Position numbers and translations under genes: made by a program
DNA from: Streptomyces sp. QL37
GTDB lineage: Bacteria > Actinomycetota > Actinomycetes > Streptomycetales > Streptomycetaceae
Assembly: GCF_002941025.1 (NCBI RefSeq)
Contig: NZ_PTJS01000001.1
Span: 2,914,001-2,978,000, forward strand
Length of the DNA: 64,000 bases
Direction: 5' to 3'
The notes under the pieces: generated by a model
What the model was told of the DNA's origin: nothing
Databases searched by the model: none
The model's input: the letters and a program-made list of their open reading frames with translations, nothing else
Shown here: positions 1-8,167 of the stretch, one piece after another
Numbering within the stretch: the stretch's first letter is position 1
Layout: every line of letters starts with the position of its first letter

Positions 1-1694
1 ACCCCGGTCTGGAGCACCTGCTGGGTGCGGCTCAAGTAGCCGGCGACGTCGGGGACGTGTCCCCAGGTGGGTTGGCGCGGGCCCCACGCCTCGCCGTAGC
101 CCGTACCCCCGTTGTAAGGGGAGAAGGCGGCGAAGCCGGGCCAGGCGGCACCGGGTGCCCAGGCGTAGGCGAAGCCGTGGAAGACGGCCTGGTTGACGCC
201 GGCGGCGTACTGGGTGACGAGCTTCTTGAGCGTGGCGTCCCAGGTGGTGGCGTAGGCGCCGCCCGCGGTGCCCCCGGCCTCGTTGGAGAGGATGAGCTTG
301 CCGCCCATGTCCCGGCCGCCGGCCAGGGTGCGGAAGTCGTCGAGGTTCTTGAAGCCGAGCGACTCGCCCTCGGAGATGTCGAGGAGGGCCGCCTTGTACA
401 TGGCGTCGGTCTGGAGGCCGTAGGGCTGGATGCGCAGTTGCAGTCCGAGGCCGTGGGCCCACTTCTGCACCGGCCGCAGATGGTTCTCGACGTACAGCTC
501 GGTGACGACCTCCATGAAGTCCCGCCGGATCGCCTTGTCGGTGACGGCGTCGAAGGCGAAGACGTACTTCTCCTTCGTCTGGAGGAGTGCGGGAAGGTAC
601 GGGGCGAGGGCGTAGCCCATGCGGCGTTCGAACTCGGCCGCGATGCCGGGGGTCCAGAGCGTGGCATGGGTCTCCATCTCTATGGAGTCCTCGAAGAGCG
701 CGCCGCCGTTCTCCCGCAGCAGCGCGCGCATACGGGAGTTGAGGATGTGCTCCTCCCAGTGGTCGATGACCGCGCGGGTGCCGGCCGCACTGAAGTGGTC
801 GACGACGTAGCTGAGCGGCGTGGTGTGCGCGGGGCCCTCGGGGCGCTGGCCGGACCCTCGCTCCCAGCAGGCGATGAGGACCCAGGTCCCGTCGCCGGGG
901 GCCGTCCACTCCAGGGTTCCGGCCGCCGGCACCCGGGAGGTGAGGTCGGTGACGGTGTCGAGGTCGAGCCGCACGGGGGTGGCGGTGGGCGAGGTGCCGG
1001 CGGTGACCCGGACGGCCAGGACGCGGTGGAGCGCCCGGACGGTGACGCCCGGGCTCGGTGCGGTGACGGGCTCGGGCAGCGGCCCGGAGAGCGCGGTGCC
1101 GGCCGGGAGGACCGTGACTCCGTGGGCCAGTTCCTTGACCGCGCCCGGGCTGTCGGGCGTGATGCCGGGGACGGCGGCGGGCCAGGCCGGGCCGAGGGTG
1201 AGGTCGACGACGATGTCACGCTTGCGGGCCCGCTTCAGCGCGGTCTCGACGGCGTCGGTCCAGGCGCGGGTGCCCCAGCCGTGCCGCACCGGGTCGATGG
1301 GCTCGGAAAGGCTGTGGGTGACGGCGGCGATCTCGACCCCGCCGAATCCGGCGGCCGCGATCTGGTCGATCTCGCGCTCGATCTCGTCGGCGTCGACGAG
1401 GGCGTCCGGCCACCACCAGCGGAACTTGGGGCGCACGGCGGGGGCGGGTTCGGCGAAGCGACGGGCGAAGGCGCCCTTGGCGGCGGGACCGGACGACGAC
1501 GCGGGCGCGGCCACCGCCGCGACCTCGGAGAGGGGAAGCGCGGCGAGCGCGCCCGCCGCCGCGGCCATCCCGAGGACGGCCCGTCGGCGGAGGCTGGTCT
1601 GCGGGCCGGTCCCGGCGTCCGCACCGCCACCCGCCCCCGCGTCCGCCGCCGCCTCGCTCGCGACCGTCTCGCCGCGCCCCGGTCCGTTCCGCAT
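1..1694 (-). CDS. Secreted GH106-like glycoside hydrolase (3' end beyond the left edge)
   Basis: About 564 codons are visible and the C-terminus lies off the window. The start is ATG at 1694, with a GGTGG purine stretch a few bases upstream. A long Ala/Gly-rich N-terminus leads into a Tat-like signal (SLRRRAVLGMAAAAGAL). The catalytic barrel then opens with FRWWWPDALVDADEIEREID and GFGGVEIAAV, which is the pattern that starts GH106 alpha-L-rhamnosidase-type proteins. The likely role is release of alpha-L-rhamnose from plant polysaccharide or glycoside outside the cell. It is divergent from the GH127 gene and shares its putative operator type. Family membership is read from motifs only; a non-rhamnose specificity is possible. 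Confidence 0.75.
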   Translation of the reverse strand, partial: MRNGPGRGETVASEAAADAGAGGGADAGTGPQTSLRRRAVLGMAAAAGALAALPLSEVAAVAAPASSSGPAAKGAFARRFAEPAPAVRPKFRWWWPDALVDADEIEREIDQIAAAGFGGVEIAAVTHSLSEPIDPVRHGWGTRAWTDAVETALKRARKRDIVVDLTLGPAWPAAVPGITPDSPGAVKELAHGVTVLPAGTALSGPLPEPVTAPSPGVTVRALHRVLAVRVTAGTSPTATPVRLDLDTVTDLTSRVPAAGTLEWTAPGDGTWVLIACWERGSGQRPEGPAHTTPLSYVVDHFSAAGTRAVIDHWEEHILNSRMRALLRENGGALFEDSIEMETHATLWTPGIAAEFERRMGYALAPYLPALLQTKEKYVFAFDAVTDKAIRRDFMEVVTELYVENHLRPVQKWAHGLGLQLRIQPYGLQTDAMYKAALLDISEGESLGFKNLDDFRTLAGGRDMGGKLILSNEAGGTAGGAYATTWDATLKKLVTQYAAGVNQAVFHGFAYAWAPGAAWPGFAAFSPYNGGTGYGEAWGPRQPTWGHVPDVAGYLSRTQQVLQTG

Positions 1695-1756
1695 CTCGCC
1701 ACCCTGCTGGTCGGCCCTTCCCGCACGCATGTCAGCGACGCAGGAGTGGATAGAGG

Positions 1757-1814
1757 TTTTAAACGATTCAATATTCCACGCTGGAACATATGTGACCACT
1801 ACCTCCGACCACAA
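1757..1814 (-). promoter_or_regulatory. Promoter and operator for the leftward GH106-like gene
   Basis: On the minus strand there is a -35-like TTGTGG (1814-1809), an 18-base spacer and a -10-like TATGTT (1790-1785). About 11 bases further on is the imperfect dyad TTGAATCGTTTAAA (1771-1758). The same CG-centred element lies just downstream of the -10 box of the divergent gene, so a repressor bound here would block early elongation. The -35 is a weak match, so the promoter is a prediction. Confidence 0.5.
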
Positions 1815-1936
1815 GAGGCGCGCACGGTCCCTTCTCCTGCTGACACCCCGATGCGGACGCGTGCCCGACCAACAACACGCGAATAAAGGGACTAACCAGC
1901 ACGTGACGCCCGGTCACCCACGTTCGGTGTGAAGTC

Positions 1937-1992
1937 TTGACGCTCACCACGGCAGCGCCTAGCTTGCCACCGGACGCCGTAAAACGATTCAA
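1937..1992 (+). promoter_or_regulatory. Promoter and operator for the glycosidase operon
   Basis: A -35 TTGACG (1937-1942), a 17-base spacer and a -10 TAGCTT (1960-1965) fit a vegetative Streptomyces promoter. The half-dyad TAAAACGATTCAA (1980-1992) follows at the expected start of transcription. It shares ACGATTCAA with the site at 1757-1773 and resembles the perfect dyad at 12140-12151. A LacI-family regulator is the likely binder by site style. No such regulator gene is in the window. Confidence 0.55.
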
Positions 1993-2072
1993 CTCACCTC
2001 TGGGGAACCCTCGTTCGCAGCCGACCGGCCTCGGCTTCCGGCTGCCGCTCCCCGCCGGAAGGAGCCCGGTCC

Positions 2073-4679
2073 TTGACTGCCTCGCCTCCCCCGCAGCCGT
2101 ACCGCCCACCGACCCCGTCCCGCCGCCAGGTGCTGACCGCGACAGCGGCGACCACCGCGGTCCTGGCGCTGTCGGGCGGCACCGCGGGAGCCGCCTCCGG
2201 GGCGCCGCCCAATGCCGTCTCCGAAGTGGCCGCCGCCCCTCCGGCGCTCGCCCCTCTGCCTCTCGGCGACGTCCGTCTGCTCGACAGTCCGTTCCGCGAG
2301 AACATGCGGCGGACCTGCGCCTATCTGCTCTTCGTCGATCCGGACCGGCTGCTGCACACGTTCCGCCTCACCGTGGGGCTCGCCTCGGATGCCGAGCCCT
2401 GCGGGGGCTGGGAGGCGCCGGACGTCCAGCTGCGCGGGCACACCACCGGGCATCTGCTGTCCGCCCTGGCGCAGGCCCACGCCCATACCGGCGAGGAGGC
2501 CTACGCCGCCAAGGCCCGCCACATCGTGGCCGCGCTCGCCGAGTGCCAGGCCGCCGCGCCCGCCGCCGGATACCGGCCCGGCTATCTCTCCGCCTTCCCC
2601 GAGGAGGTCTTCGACCAGCTCGAAGCGGGCGGGAAGCCGTGGGCCCCGTACTACACGCTGCACAAGGTGATGGCGGGCCTGCTCGACCAGTACCTCCTCT
2701 GCGAGGACGCCCAGGCCCTGGACGTGCTGCGTGCCATGGCCGGCTGGATCGACGGCCGGACCGGGGCCCTCCCGTACGACCGGATGCAGGCGCTCCTGAA
2801 GGTCGAGTTCGGCGGCATGAACGAGGTGCTGACCAACCTCTTCCTGGCGACCGGCGACCCGGCCCACCTGGTGACCGCCCGGCGCTTCGACCACGAGGAG
2901 CTGTACGGGCCGCTCGCCGCGGGCCGGGACGAGCTGGCGGGCCGGCACGCCAACACCGAGATCGCCAAAATCGTCGGCGCGTCCCGGAGTTACGAGGCGA
3001 CGGGAGAGCGCCGCTACCGCGACATCGCCACCTACTTCTGGAAAACCGTCGTCGCCGACCACTCGTACGCCATCGGCGGCAACTCCAACCAGGAGCTCTT
3101 CGGGCCGCCCGGCGAGATCGTCAGCAGGCTGTCGGAGGACACCTGCGAGAACTGCAACAGCTACAACATGCTGAAGCTCGGGCGGCAGCTGTTCCTGCAC
3201 GACCCGGACACCGCCGCCTACATGGACCACTACGAGTGGACCCTGATCAACCAGCTCCTGGCCGAGCAGGACCCGGACTCCGCGCACGGCTTCGTCACGT
3301 ACTACACGGGCCTGTGGGCGGGGTCGCGCAGACAGCCCAAGGGCGGTCTCGGTTCCGCACCCGGCAGTTACAGCAGCGACTACGACAACTTCTCCTGCGA
3401 CCACGGCACGGGCCTGGAGACCCACACGAAGTTCGCCGACTCCGTCTACTTCCGGTCGGCGGACGGCAGCGCGTCGGGCCCGTCGCTCCACGTCAACCTC
3501 TACATCCCCTCCGAGGTGCACTGGCGCGAGCAGGACGTGTCGCTGCGTCTGACCACGCCCGACCCGGCAGGTGACCTCACCCGGCTCACGGTCACCGGGG
3601 GCGGCGGCAGATTCGCGCTGCGGCTGCGGATACCGGGCTGGCTGGCCGACGGGCACGGCAGGACGGCCTCCGTACGTGTCAACGGGCGCCCGGCGGGCGG
3701 GGATCCCGCCGAGCCGGGCACCTACTTCACGATCAACCGCACCTGGAAGCGCGGCGACACGGTGGAGCTCCACCTGCCGCGCGTGCCCGTCTGGCGTCCC
3801 GCACCGGACAACCCGCAGGTCCAGTCGGTCTCCTACGGGCCGCACGTGCTGGCGGGCGCACACGGTGACACCGCGCCCGCGACCATCCCCCTCGTCCGGC
3901 CCGGCTCGCTGCGACCGGCCACCGGGCGGCCCGGCGGAGCCGGGGAGTTCACCGTGCTCGCCGACGGACAGCGCATACGCCTGCTGCCCTTCCACCGCGT
4001 CCATCACCAGAACTACTCGGTGTACTGGGCCGTCCCGCCCGGTCCGTCCCGCCCGCACGAGGTCGTGCGCCACACCCTGGACGAGGGCGTGGGCACCACG
4101 TCCGCCGACCGCACGGGTTCCTTCCCGCCCGCGCGGCTCGCGGCCGGCGCCACCTGGACCGCCCAGGGGCCGGACGGCCGCGGCGCCGTCTCGCTGGACG
4201 GTGCCGGGGGCCACGTCGTCCTGCCCCCGTCCGTGCCCTCCGGGCTCGACGCACTCACGGTGAGCGTGCGCGTCCGCCTGGACAGCCTCGCCGACTCGGC
4301 CCGGGTCTTCGATCTCGGGTACCACAAGGGCACCTACCTCTTCCTCACCCCGCGCACCGGCGCCGGGAAGGCCCGCGCCGCGCTGAAGATCTCCGGCATG
4401 GAGGGCGAGGACGTCGTCGACGCGGCAGGACCGCTGCCCACCGGCCGCTGGATCCACGTCGCGCTGACCATCGGCGCAGGCACCGCGGTGCTGTACGTCG
4501 ACGGGGCCGAGGCGGGCCGCAATCCGGCGATGACCCAGAGCCCGCTGCTGCTCGGCGCCTCCACCCGCAACTATCTGGGCCGTTCGCAGAACTCCACGCA
4601 CCCCGCCCTGCACGGCGCGGTCGCGGACTTCCGGCTGCACAACCGCGCCCTCACCGCGGCCCAGGTGGCCGCACTCTGA
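2073..4679 (+). CDS. Secreted GH127-type (DUF1680) beta-L-arabinofuranosidase-like enzyme with LamG-like tail
   Basis: 868 aa. TTG start supported by GGAAGGAG ending 9 bases upstream. A Tat signal (SRRQVLTATAATTAVLAL) is followed by an (alpha/alpha)6-barrel typical of DUF1680/GH127 at about 45-500, beta-sandwich segments, and a LamG/concanavalin-like domain at about 690-868. The first cysteine motif is TCENCNSYN (C358, E359, C361). The second is NFSCDHGTG, with C442 in the nucleophile position of the GH127 family and Asp443 where characterised members carry a second zinc-binding Cys. The known reaction of the family is retaining hydrolysis of beta-L-arabinofuranose; this protein could act on a pectin side-chain sugar instead. 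It is the first gene of a three-gene glycosidase operon. Confidence 0.8.
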   Translation: MTASPPPQPYRPPTPSRRQVLTATAATTAVLALSGGTAGAASGAPPNAVSEVAAAPPALAPLPLGDVRLLDSPFRENMRRTCAYLLFVDPDRLLHTFRLTVGLASDAEPCGGWEAPDVQLRGHTTGHLLSALAQAHAHTGEEAYAAKARHIVAALAECQAAAPAAGYRPGYLSAFPEEVFDQLEAGGKPWAPYYTLHKVMAGLLDQYLLCEDAQALDVLRAMAGWIDGRTGALPYDRMQALLKVEFGGMNEVLTNLFLATGDPAHLVTARRFDHEELYGPLAAGRDELAGRHANTEIAKIVGASRSYEATGERRYRDIATYFWKTVVADHSYAIGGNSNQELFGPPGEIVSRLSEDTCENCNSYNMLKLGRQLFLHDPDTAAYMDHYEWTLINQLLAEQDPDSAHGFVTYYTGLWAGSRRQPKGGLGSAPGSYSSDYDNFSCDHGTGLETHTKFADSVYFRSADGSASGPSLHVNLYIPSEVHWREQDVSLRLTTPDPAGDLTRLTVTGGGGRFALRLRIPGWLADGHGRTASVRVNGRPAGGDPAEPGTYFTINRTWKRGDTVELHLPRVPVWRPAPDNPQVQSVSYGPHVLAGAHGDTAPATIPLVRPGSLRPATGRPGGAGEFTVLADGQRIRLLPFHRVHHQNYSVYWAVPPGPSRPHEVVRHTLDEGVGTTSADRTGSFPPARLAAGATWTAQGPDGRGAVSLDGAGGHVVLPPSVPSGLDALTVSVRVRLDSLADSARVFDLGYHKGTYLFLTPRTGAGKARAALKISGMEGEDVVDAAGPLPTGRWIHVALTIGAGTAVLYVDGAEAGRNPAMTQSPLLLGASTRNYLGRSQNSTHPALHGAVADFRLHNRALTAAQVAAL

Positions 4680-4732
4680 GCCCGCCTCCCCCACTTCCCG
4701 CACCCCTCGCACACGGAACATGGAGCACCCGC

Positions 4733-7700
4733 ATGCCCGAATTCCCGCTGTCCAGACGCACGTTCGTAGCCGCAGCCGGGGCGGCGGGCACGGCCCTCGC
4801 CGTCGGCGGGCCGCCCGCCCTCGCGTCCGCCGCACCGGGTCAGACCCCAGCGGCGGCCGCTGCCTCCGGCTACTCCCCCGCACGCTTCACCGACCCGCCG
4901 CGCGACAGCCGCCCCGCCGTCTACTGGTACTGGAACGGCACGGTCACCCCCGAACTGGTCGACACCCAGCTCGCCGATCTCCGCTCCAAGGGGATGTTCG
5001 AGGTGATCGTCTTCCCCTTCGACAACGCCGAGATGCGGCCCGAGTTCTTCACCGAGGGCTGGTTCGACATCGTCGAGCACGTACTGCGGGTCGCCGAGCG
5101 CACCGGCATGCGGGTCTGGATCTTCAACGACGACCACTTCCCCAGCGGCCGGGCCGGCGAGTACATCGTCAAGGGCGGCACGGTCGGCTCACGCACCTAC
5201 GAGCCCCGCCCCGACCTGCGGCTCAAGGCCCTGTGGCGCTCCACCACCGTCGTCGAGGGCCCCGTCCGCACGGACCTCGGCAGCACCACCGGCCTCGGCA
5301 CGGACACCGGCCGCCTGGTGGCGGACGGGGCGGTTCTCGGCGGTTCCGCCGTGCTGCGGGCCGGCAGCGACTGGACCGACGTCACGGTCACCGCGAGCGC
5401 CAAGGGCGATCACTCCTCCGCCGCCCTCGTCGTCCGGGCGAACGCGGACGGTTCGGACGGATACGCCGTCGAGTTCGACGGGACCGGTGTGGTCACCGTC
5501 TCCCGGCTGGCCGGCGGCGAAGCGACCGAACTCAGCAGGTCCGCGCGCACCGACGGCTTCAACAGCACCAAGTTCCACACCCTCGTGGTGAAGGTGTCCG
5601 GTTCCGCCCTCTCCGTCACCCTCGACGGCAAGGACAAGGGCACCGTCACCGACTCCGCGTACGCCACCGGCAGCACCGGCGTCCGCGCCACCGGCACCCA
5701 GCGCTCGCTCTGGGACGGCCTGACCGTCACCGACGGGTCCGGCGCCCCGCTGTACGAGCAGGACTTCACCGACCCGGCCTCGCCGGGCGACTTCTCGGCC
5801 CGCCCCTCGATCGCGGGTCGGCCCGTCGCGGCCGTCGCCCGCCCGCTCGGCGCCACCGGCACCGGCTCGCTGACCGAGCTGACGTCCGAGCTCCGTGCGG
5901 GCGACGGCTGGCAGGTCCCCGAGGGCCGCTGGCAGATCGACGTCTTCGGCGGGGCGCCGCTCATCGACGACAGCCAGGGCTACAGCCGCAGTTACGTCGA
6001 CCTTCTCGCCGACGAGCCGGTCGAGCTGCTGCTGGACATCGTGCCGGGTGAGTACCACCGCCGTTTCGGCCGGTACTTCGGCACGGTCGTCCCCGGCTTC
6101 TGGGACGACGAGCCGTTCTTCGCCTCCGCCGAGGCCCACTTCAGACGGCTCCCGTGGTCGCCCGCCCTGGAGGACGCCCTGCGAGCCGTGGGCACCGAGC
6201 CGGGGCTCGCGTACGCCTGTGCCTTCGACGATCTGGGCCGCGGCGGCCGCATCGAGCGCGGGCGTTTCTGGCAGGCGGTCTCCGACCGCTTCGCCGCGGC
6301 GTTCGAGAAGCAGGCCCGCTGGTACGAGAAGCGGAAGACCGTCCTGATCACCAATCCGCTGTACGACGAGACCTCGCCCTCCAAGCGGATCTGGTCGACC
6401 GGGGACCTGCACAAGGTCAACCAGTGGGCCCAGATCCCCGGCGGGGACGTCATCACCGCGGAGTACGAGGCGGGCGGTTCGACGATGACGCCCCGCAACC
6501 CGGCCTCCTCCGGCCATCAGATGGGCCGCGAGCGGGTGCTGATGGAGGCCTTCGGGAACATGGGCTGGGCCGTCGCCCCGGACTTCGTACGCGCCCTGCT
6601 GGGCGCGCACGCCACCCGGGGCGTCAACCTCACCGTGCTGCACGCCCTGTGGACGGACGAGACCCGGGTGTTCTTCCCGCCGCCGTTCGGGCCGCGTTCG
6701 CCGTGGTGGTGGGCGATGGAGCCCATCTCCGACTGGATCGGGCGGGTGATGGAGCTCGCCCGGGGGACCTCGGCGGCCCGTACGGCACTCGTGCAGCCGC
6801 AGCGGGCGGCCGAGCAGTGGACGGGCACCGAGCGGCAGGGTGAGGTCGACGGCGCGTTCAACGCGGCCGCCGAGGCACTGGAGCAGGCCCAGGTGGACTT
6901 CGACCTCGTGCACGAGGGGGCGCTCTCGGGTGACCGCGGGCTGCTGGCGCACGGCTCCGTGCGCGACGGCCGGCTGGTGATCGGGGCGGCCCGCTACGAC
7001 CTGGCCGTCCTTCCCGTGACCCCCGCGCTCGACTCGGCGACCGTACGGACGCTGGCCGGGTTCGTCCGCGCCGGCGGCACCGTCGTCGCCGTGGGCGAGC
7101 TGCCCCGGGAGGACGCGAACGGCCAGGACCGCTCCCTCCAGCGGGCGTTCGGCGGTCTGTTCGGCGACGGTGTGCCGAGCCGTCGCCGCCACGGGAAGGG
7201 GGAGGCCGTTCGCGTGGCGGGCACCGAAGGGCTCGGGGCCGTCGCGCACACCGCCGGAGTGGCCGCGGCCGTCCTGGAACCGGCCGCACCGGCCCTGCGG
7301 GTCCTGCGCACCGTGCGCGGCAAGGACACCGCCTTCCTCGTCAACAACGAGAGCGGAGAGACGGTCGAGACCGTGGCCGCGCTGCCGGCCGCCGGGGTGC
7401 CGGAGCTCTGGGACCCGGCAACCGGAACCGTCCGCCCGGCGCCCGTGTACCGCACGGACCGGCGAGGGAAGGACGAGCCCGGCGTACGGGTGCCGCTGCG
7501 CCTCGCGCCGTACGAGACCCTGGCCGTCGTGCTGCGCCACGGGGCCCCTCCCGGCCCTCACCTCACCGAGGCGGCACTGCCCGTCGAGGCCGTCACCCGG
7601 CACGGCCGTGAGCTGCGGGTCACCGCCGTCGCCGAAGCGCCCGGCCGGTACGCCGTGGCGGGCACCGACGGCTCACACGGCTACCGCGGCACCGTCGTGG

Positions 7701-8134
7701 TCACCGATCCGCTCACCCCGGTCCCGCTGGACGGCGACTGGACGCTGCTGCTGGCCCTCGAAGGCGCGGAGCGGGTCACCCGGCCGCTCGGCAGCTGGAC
7801 GGATCTGGAACCGCTGTTCTCCGGCAGCGGCACGTACACCACCGCGTTCACCCTGGACCGGGCGGCGCTGCGGGACCGGGGGTTCCGGCTCGCCCTCGGG
7901 ACCGTACGGGAGGTCGCGGCGGTCACGCTCAACGGCACGGAACTGCCGCCGCTGCTGTGGAGCCCCTACACCGCCGAGGTCACCGGGCTGCTGCGGCCGG
8001 GCCGCAACACGCTCTCCGTGAAGGTCTCCAACACCCTTTCCAACGAGCGGAACAAGCCCATCCCGTCGGGTCTCCTCGGCCCTGTCGCCCTCCACCCGTA
8101 CCGCCGCGCGACGGCCGCGCTCCCCCGCGTCTGA
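4733..8134 (+). CDS. Secreted GH106-like hydrolase with inserted lectin-like domain
   Basis: 1133 aa. ATG start with GGAG 7 bases upstream. A Tat signal (LSRRTFVAAAGAAGTALAVG) precedes a barrel that begins RPAVYWYWNGTVTPELVDTQ and runs through WIFNDDHFPSGRAGEY, typical of GH106. A jelly-roll insert occupies about 180-342 and looks like a LamG or 3-keto-disaccharide-hydrolase fold. The barrel then resumes (GEYHRRFGRYFGTVVPGFWDDEPFF). The C-terminal 120 residues form a galactose-binding-like sandwich (FRLALGTVREVAAVTLNGTE, SPYTAEVTGLL), as in GH106. Likely alpha-L-rhamnosidase. It lies 53 bases after the GH127 gene and 33 before the GH78 gene, so all three are probably co-transcribed. The exact linkage cleaved cannot be read from sequence. 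Confidence 0.75.
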   Translation: MPEFPLSRRTFVAAAGAAGTALAVGGPPALASAAPGQTPAAAAASGYSPARFTDPPRDSRPAVYWYWNGTVTPELVDTQLADLRSKGMFEVIVFPFDNAEMRPEFFTEGWFDIVEHVLRVAERTGMRVWIFNDDHFPSGRAGEYIVKGGTVGSRTYEPRPDLRLKALWRSTTVVEGPVRTDLGSTTGLGTDTGRLVADGAVLGGSAVLRAGSDWTDVTVTASAKGDHSSAALVVRANADGSDGYAVEFDGTGVVTVSRLAGGEATELSRSARTDGFNSTKFHTLVVKVSGSALSVTLDGKDKGTVTDSAYATGSTGVRATGTQRSLWDGLTVTDGSGAPLYEQDFTDPASPGDFSARPSIAGRPVAAVARPLGATGTGSLTELTSELRAGDGWQVPEGRWQIDVFGGAPLIDDSQGYSRSYVDLLADEPVELLLDIVPGEYHRRFGRYFGTVVPGFWDDEPFFASAEAHFRRLPWSPALEDALRAVGTEPGLAYACAFDDLGRGGRIERGRFWQAVSDRFAAAFEKQARWYEKRKTVLITNPLYDETSPSKRIWSTGDLHKVNQWAQIPGGDVITAEYEAGGSTMTPRNPASSGHQMGRERVLMEAFGNMGWAVAPDFVRALLGAHATRGVNLTVLHALWTDETRVFFPPPFGPRSPWWWAMEPISDWIGRVMELARGTSAARTALVQPQRAAEQWTGTERQGEVDGAFNAAAEALEQAQVDFDLVHEGALSGDRGLLAHGSVRDGRLVIGAARYDLAVLPVTPALDSATVRTLAGFVRAGGTVVAVGELPREDANGQDRSLQRAFGGLFGDGVPSRRRHGKGEAVRVAGTEGLGAVAHTAGVAAAVLEPAAPALRVLRTVRGKDTAFLVNNESGETVETVAALPAAGVPELWDPATGTVRPAPVYRTDRRGKDEPGVRVPLRLAPYETLAVVLRHGAPPGPHLTEAALPVEAVTRHGRELRVTAVAEAPGRYAVAGTDGSHGYRGTVVVTDPLTPVPLDGDWTLLLALEGAERVTRPLGSWTDLEPLFSGSGTYTTAFTLDRAALRDRGFRLALGTVREVAAVTLNGTELPPLLWSPYTAEVTGLLRPGRNTLSVKVSNTLSNERNKPIPSGLLGPVALHPYRRATAALPRV

Positions 8135-8167
8135 TCCGCCTCTCCCCTACGTGCAAGGAGCACCCGC

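Noticed and set aside
1989..4883. A 964-codon open frame on the minus strand opposite the GH127 gene
   Set aside because: It is a by-product of GC-rich third positions; its composition is random Gly/Arg/Val-rich and the opposite strand encodes a clear enzyme with a signal peptide and ribosome site.
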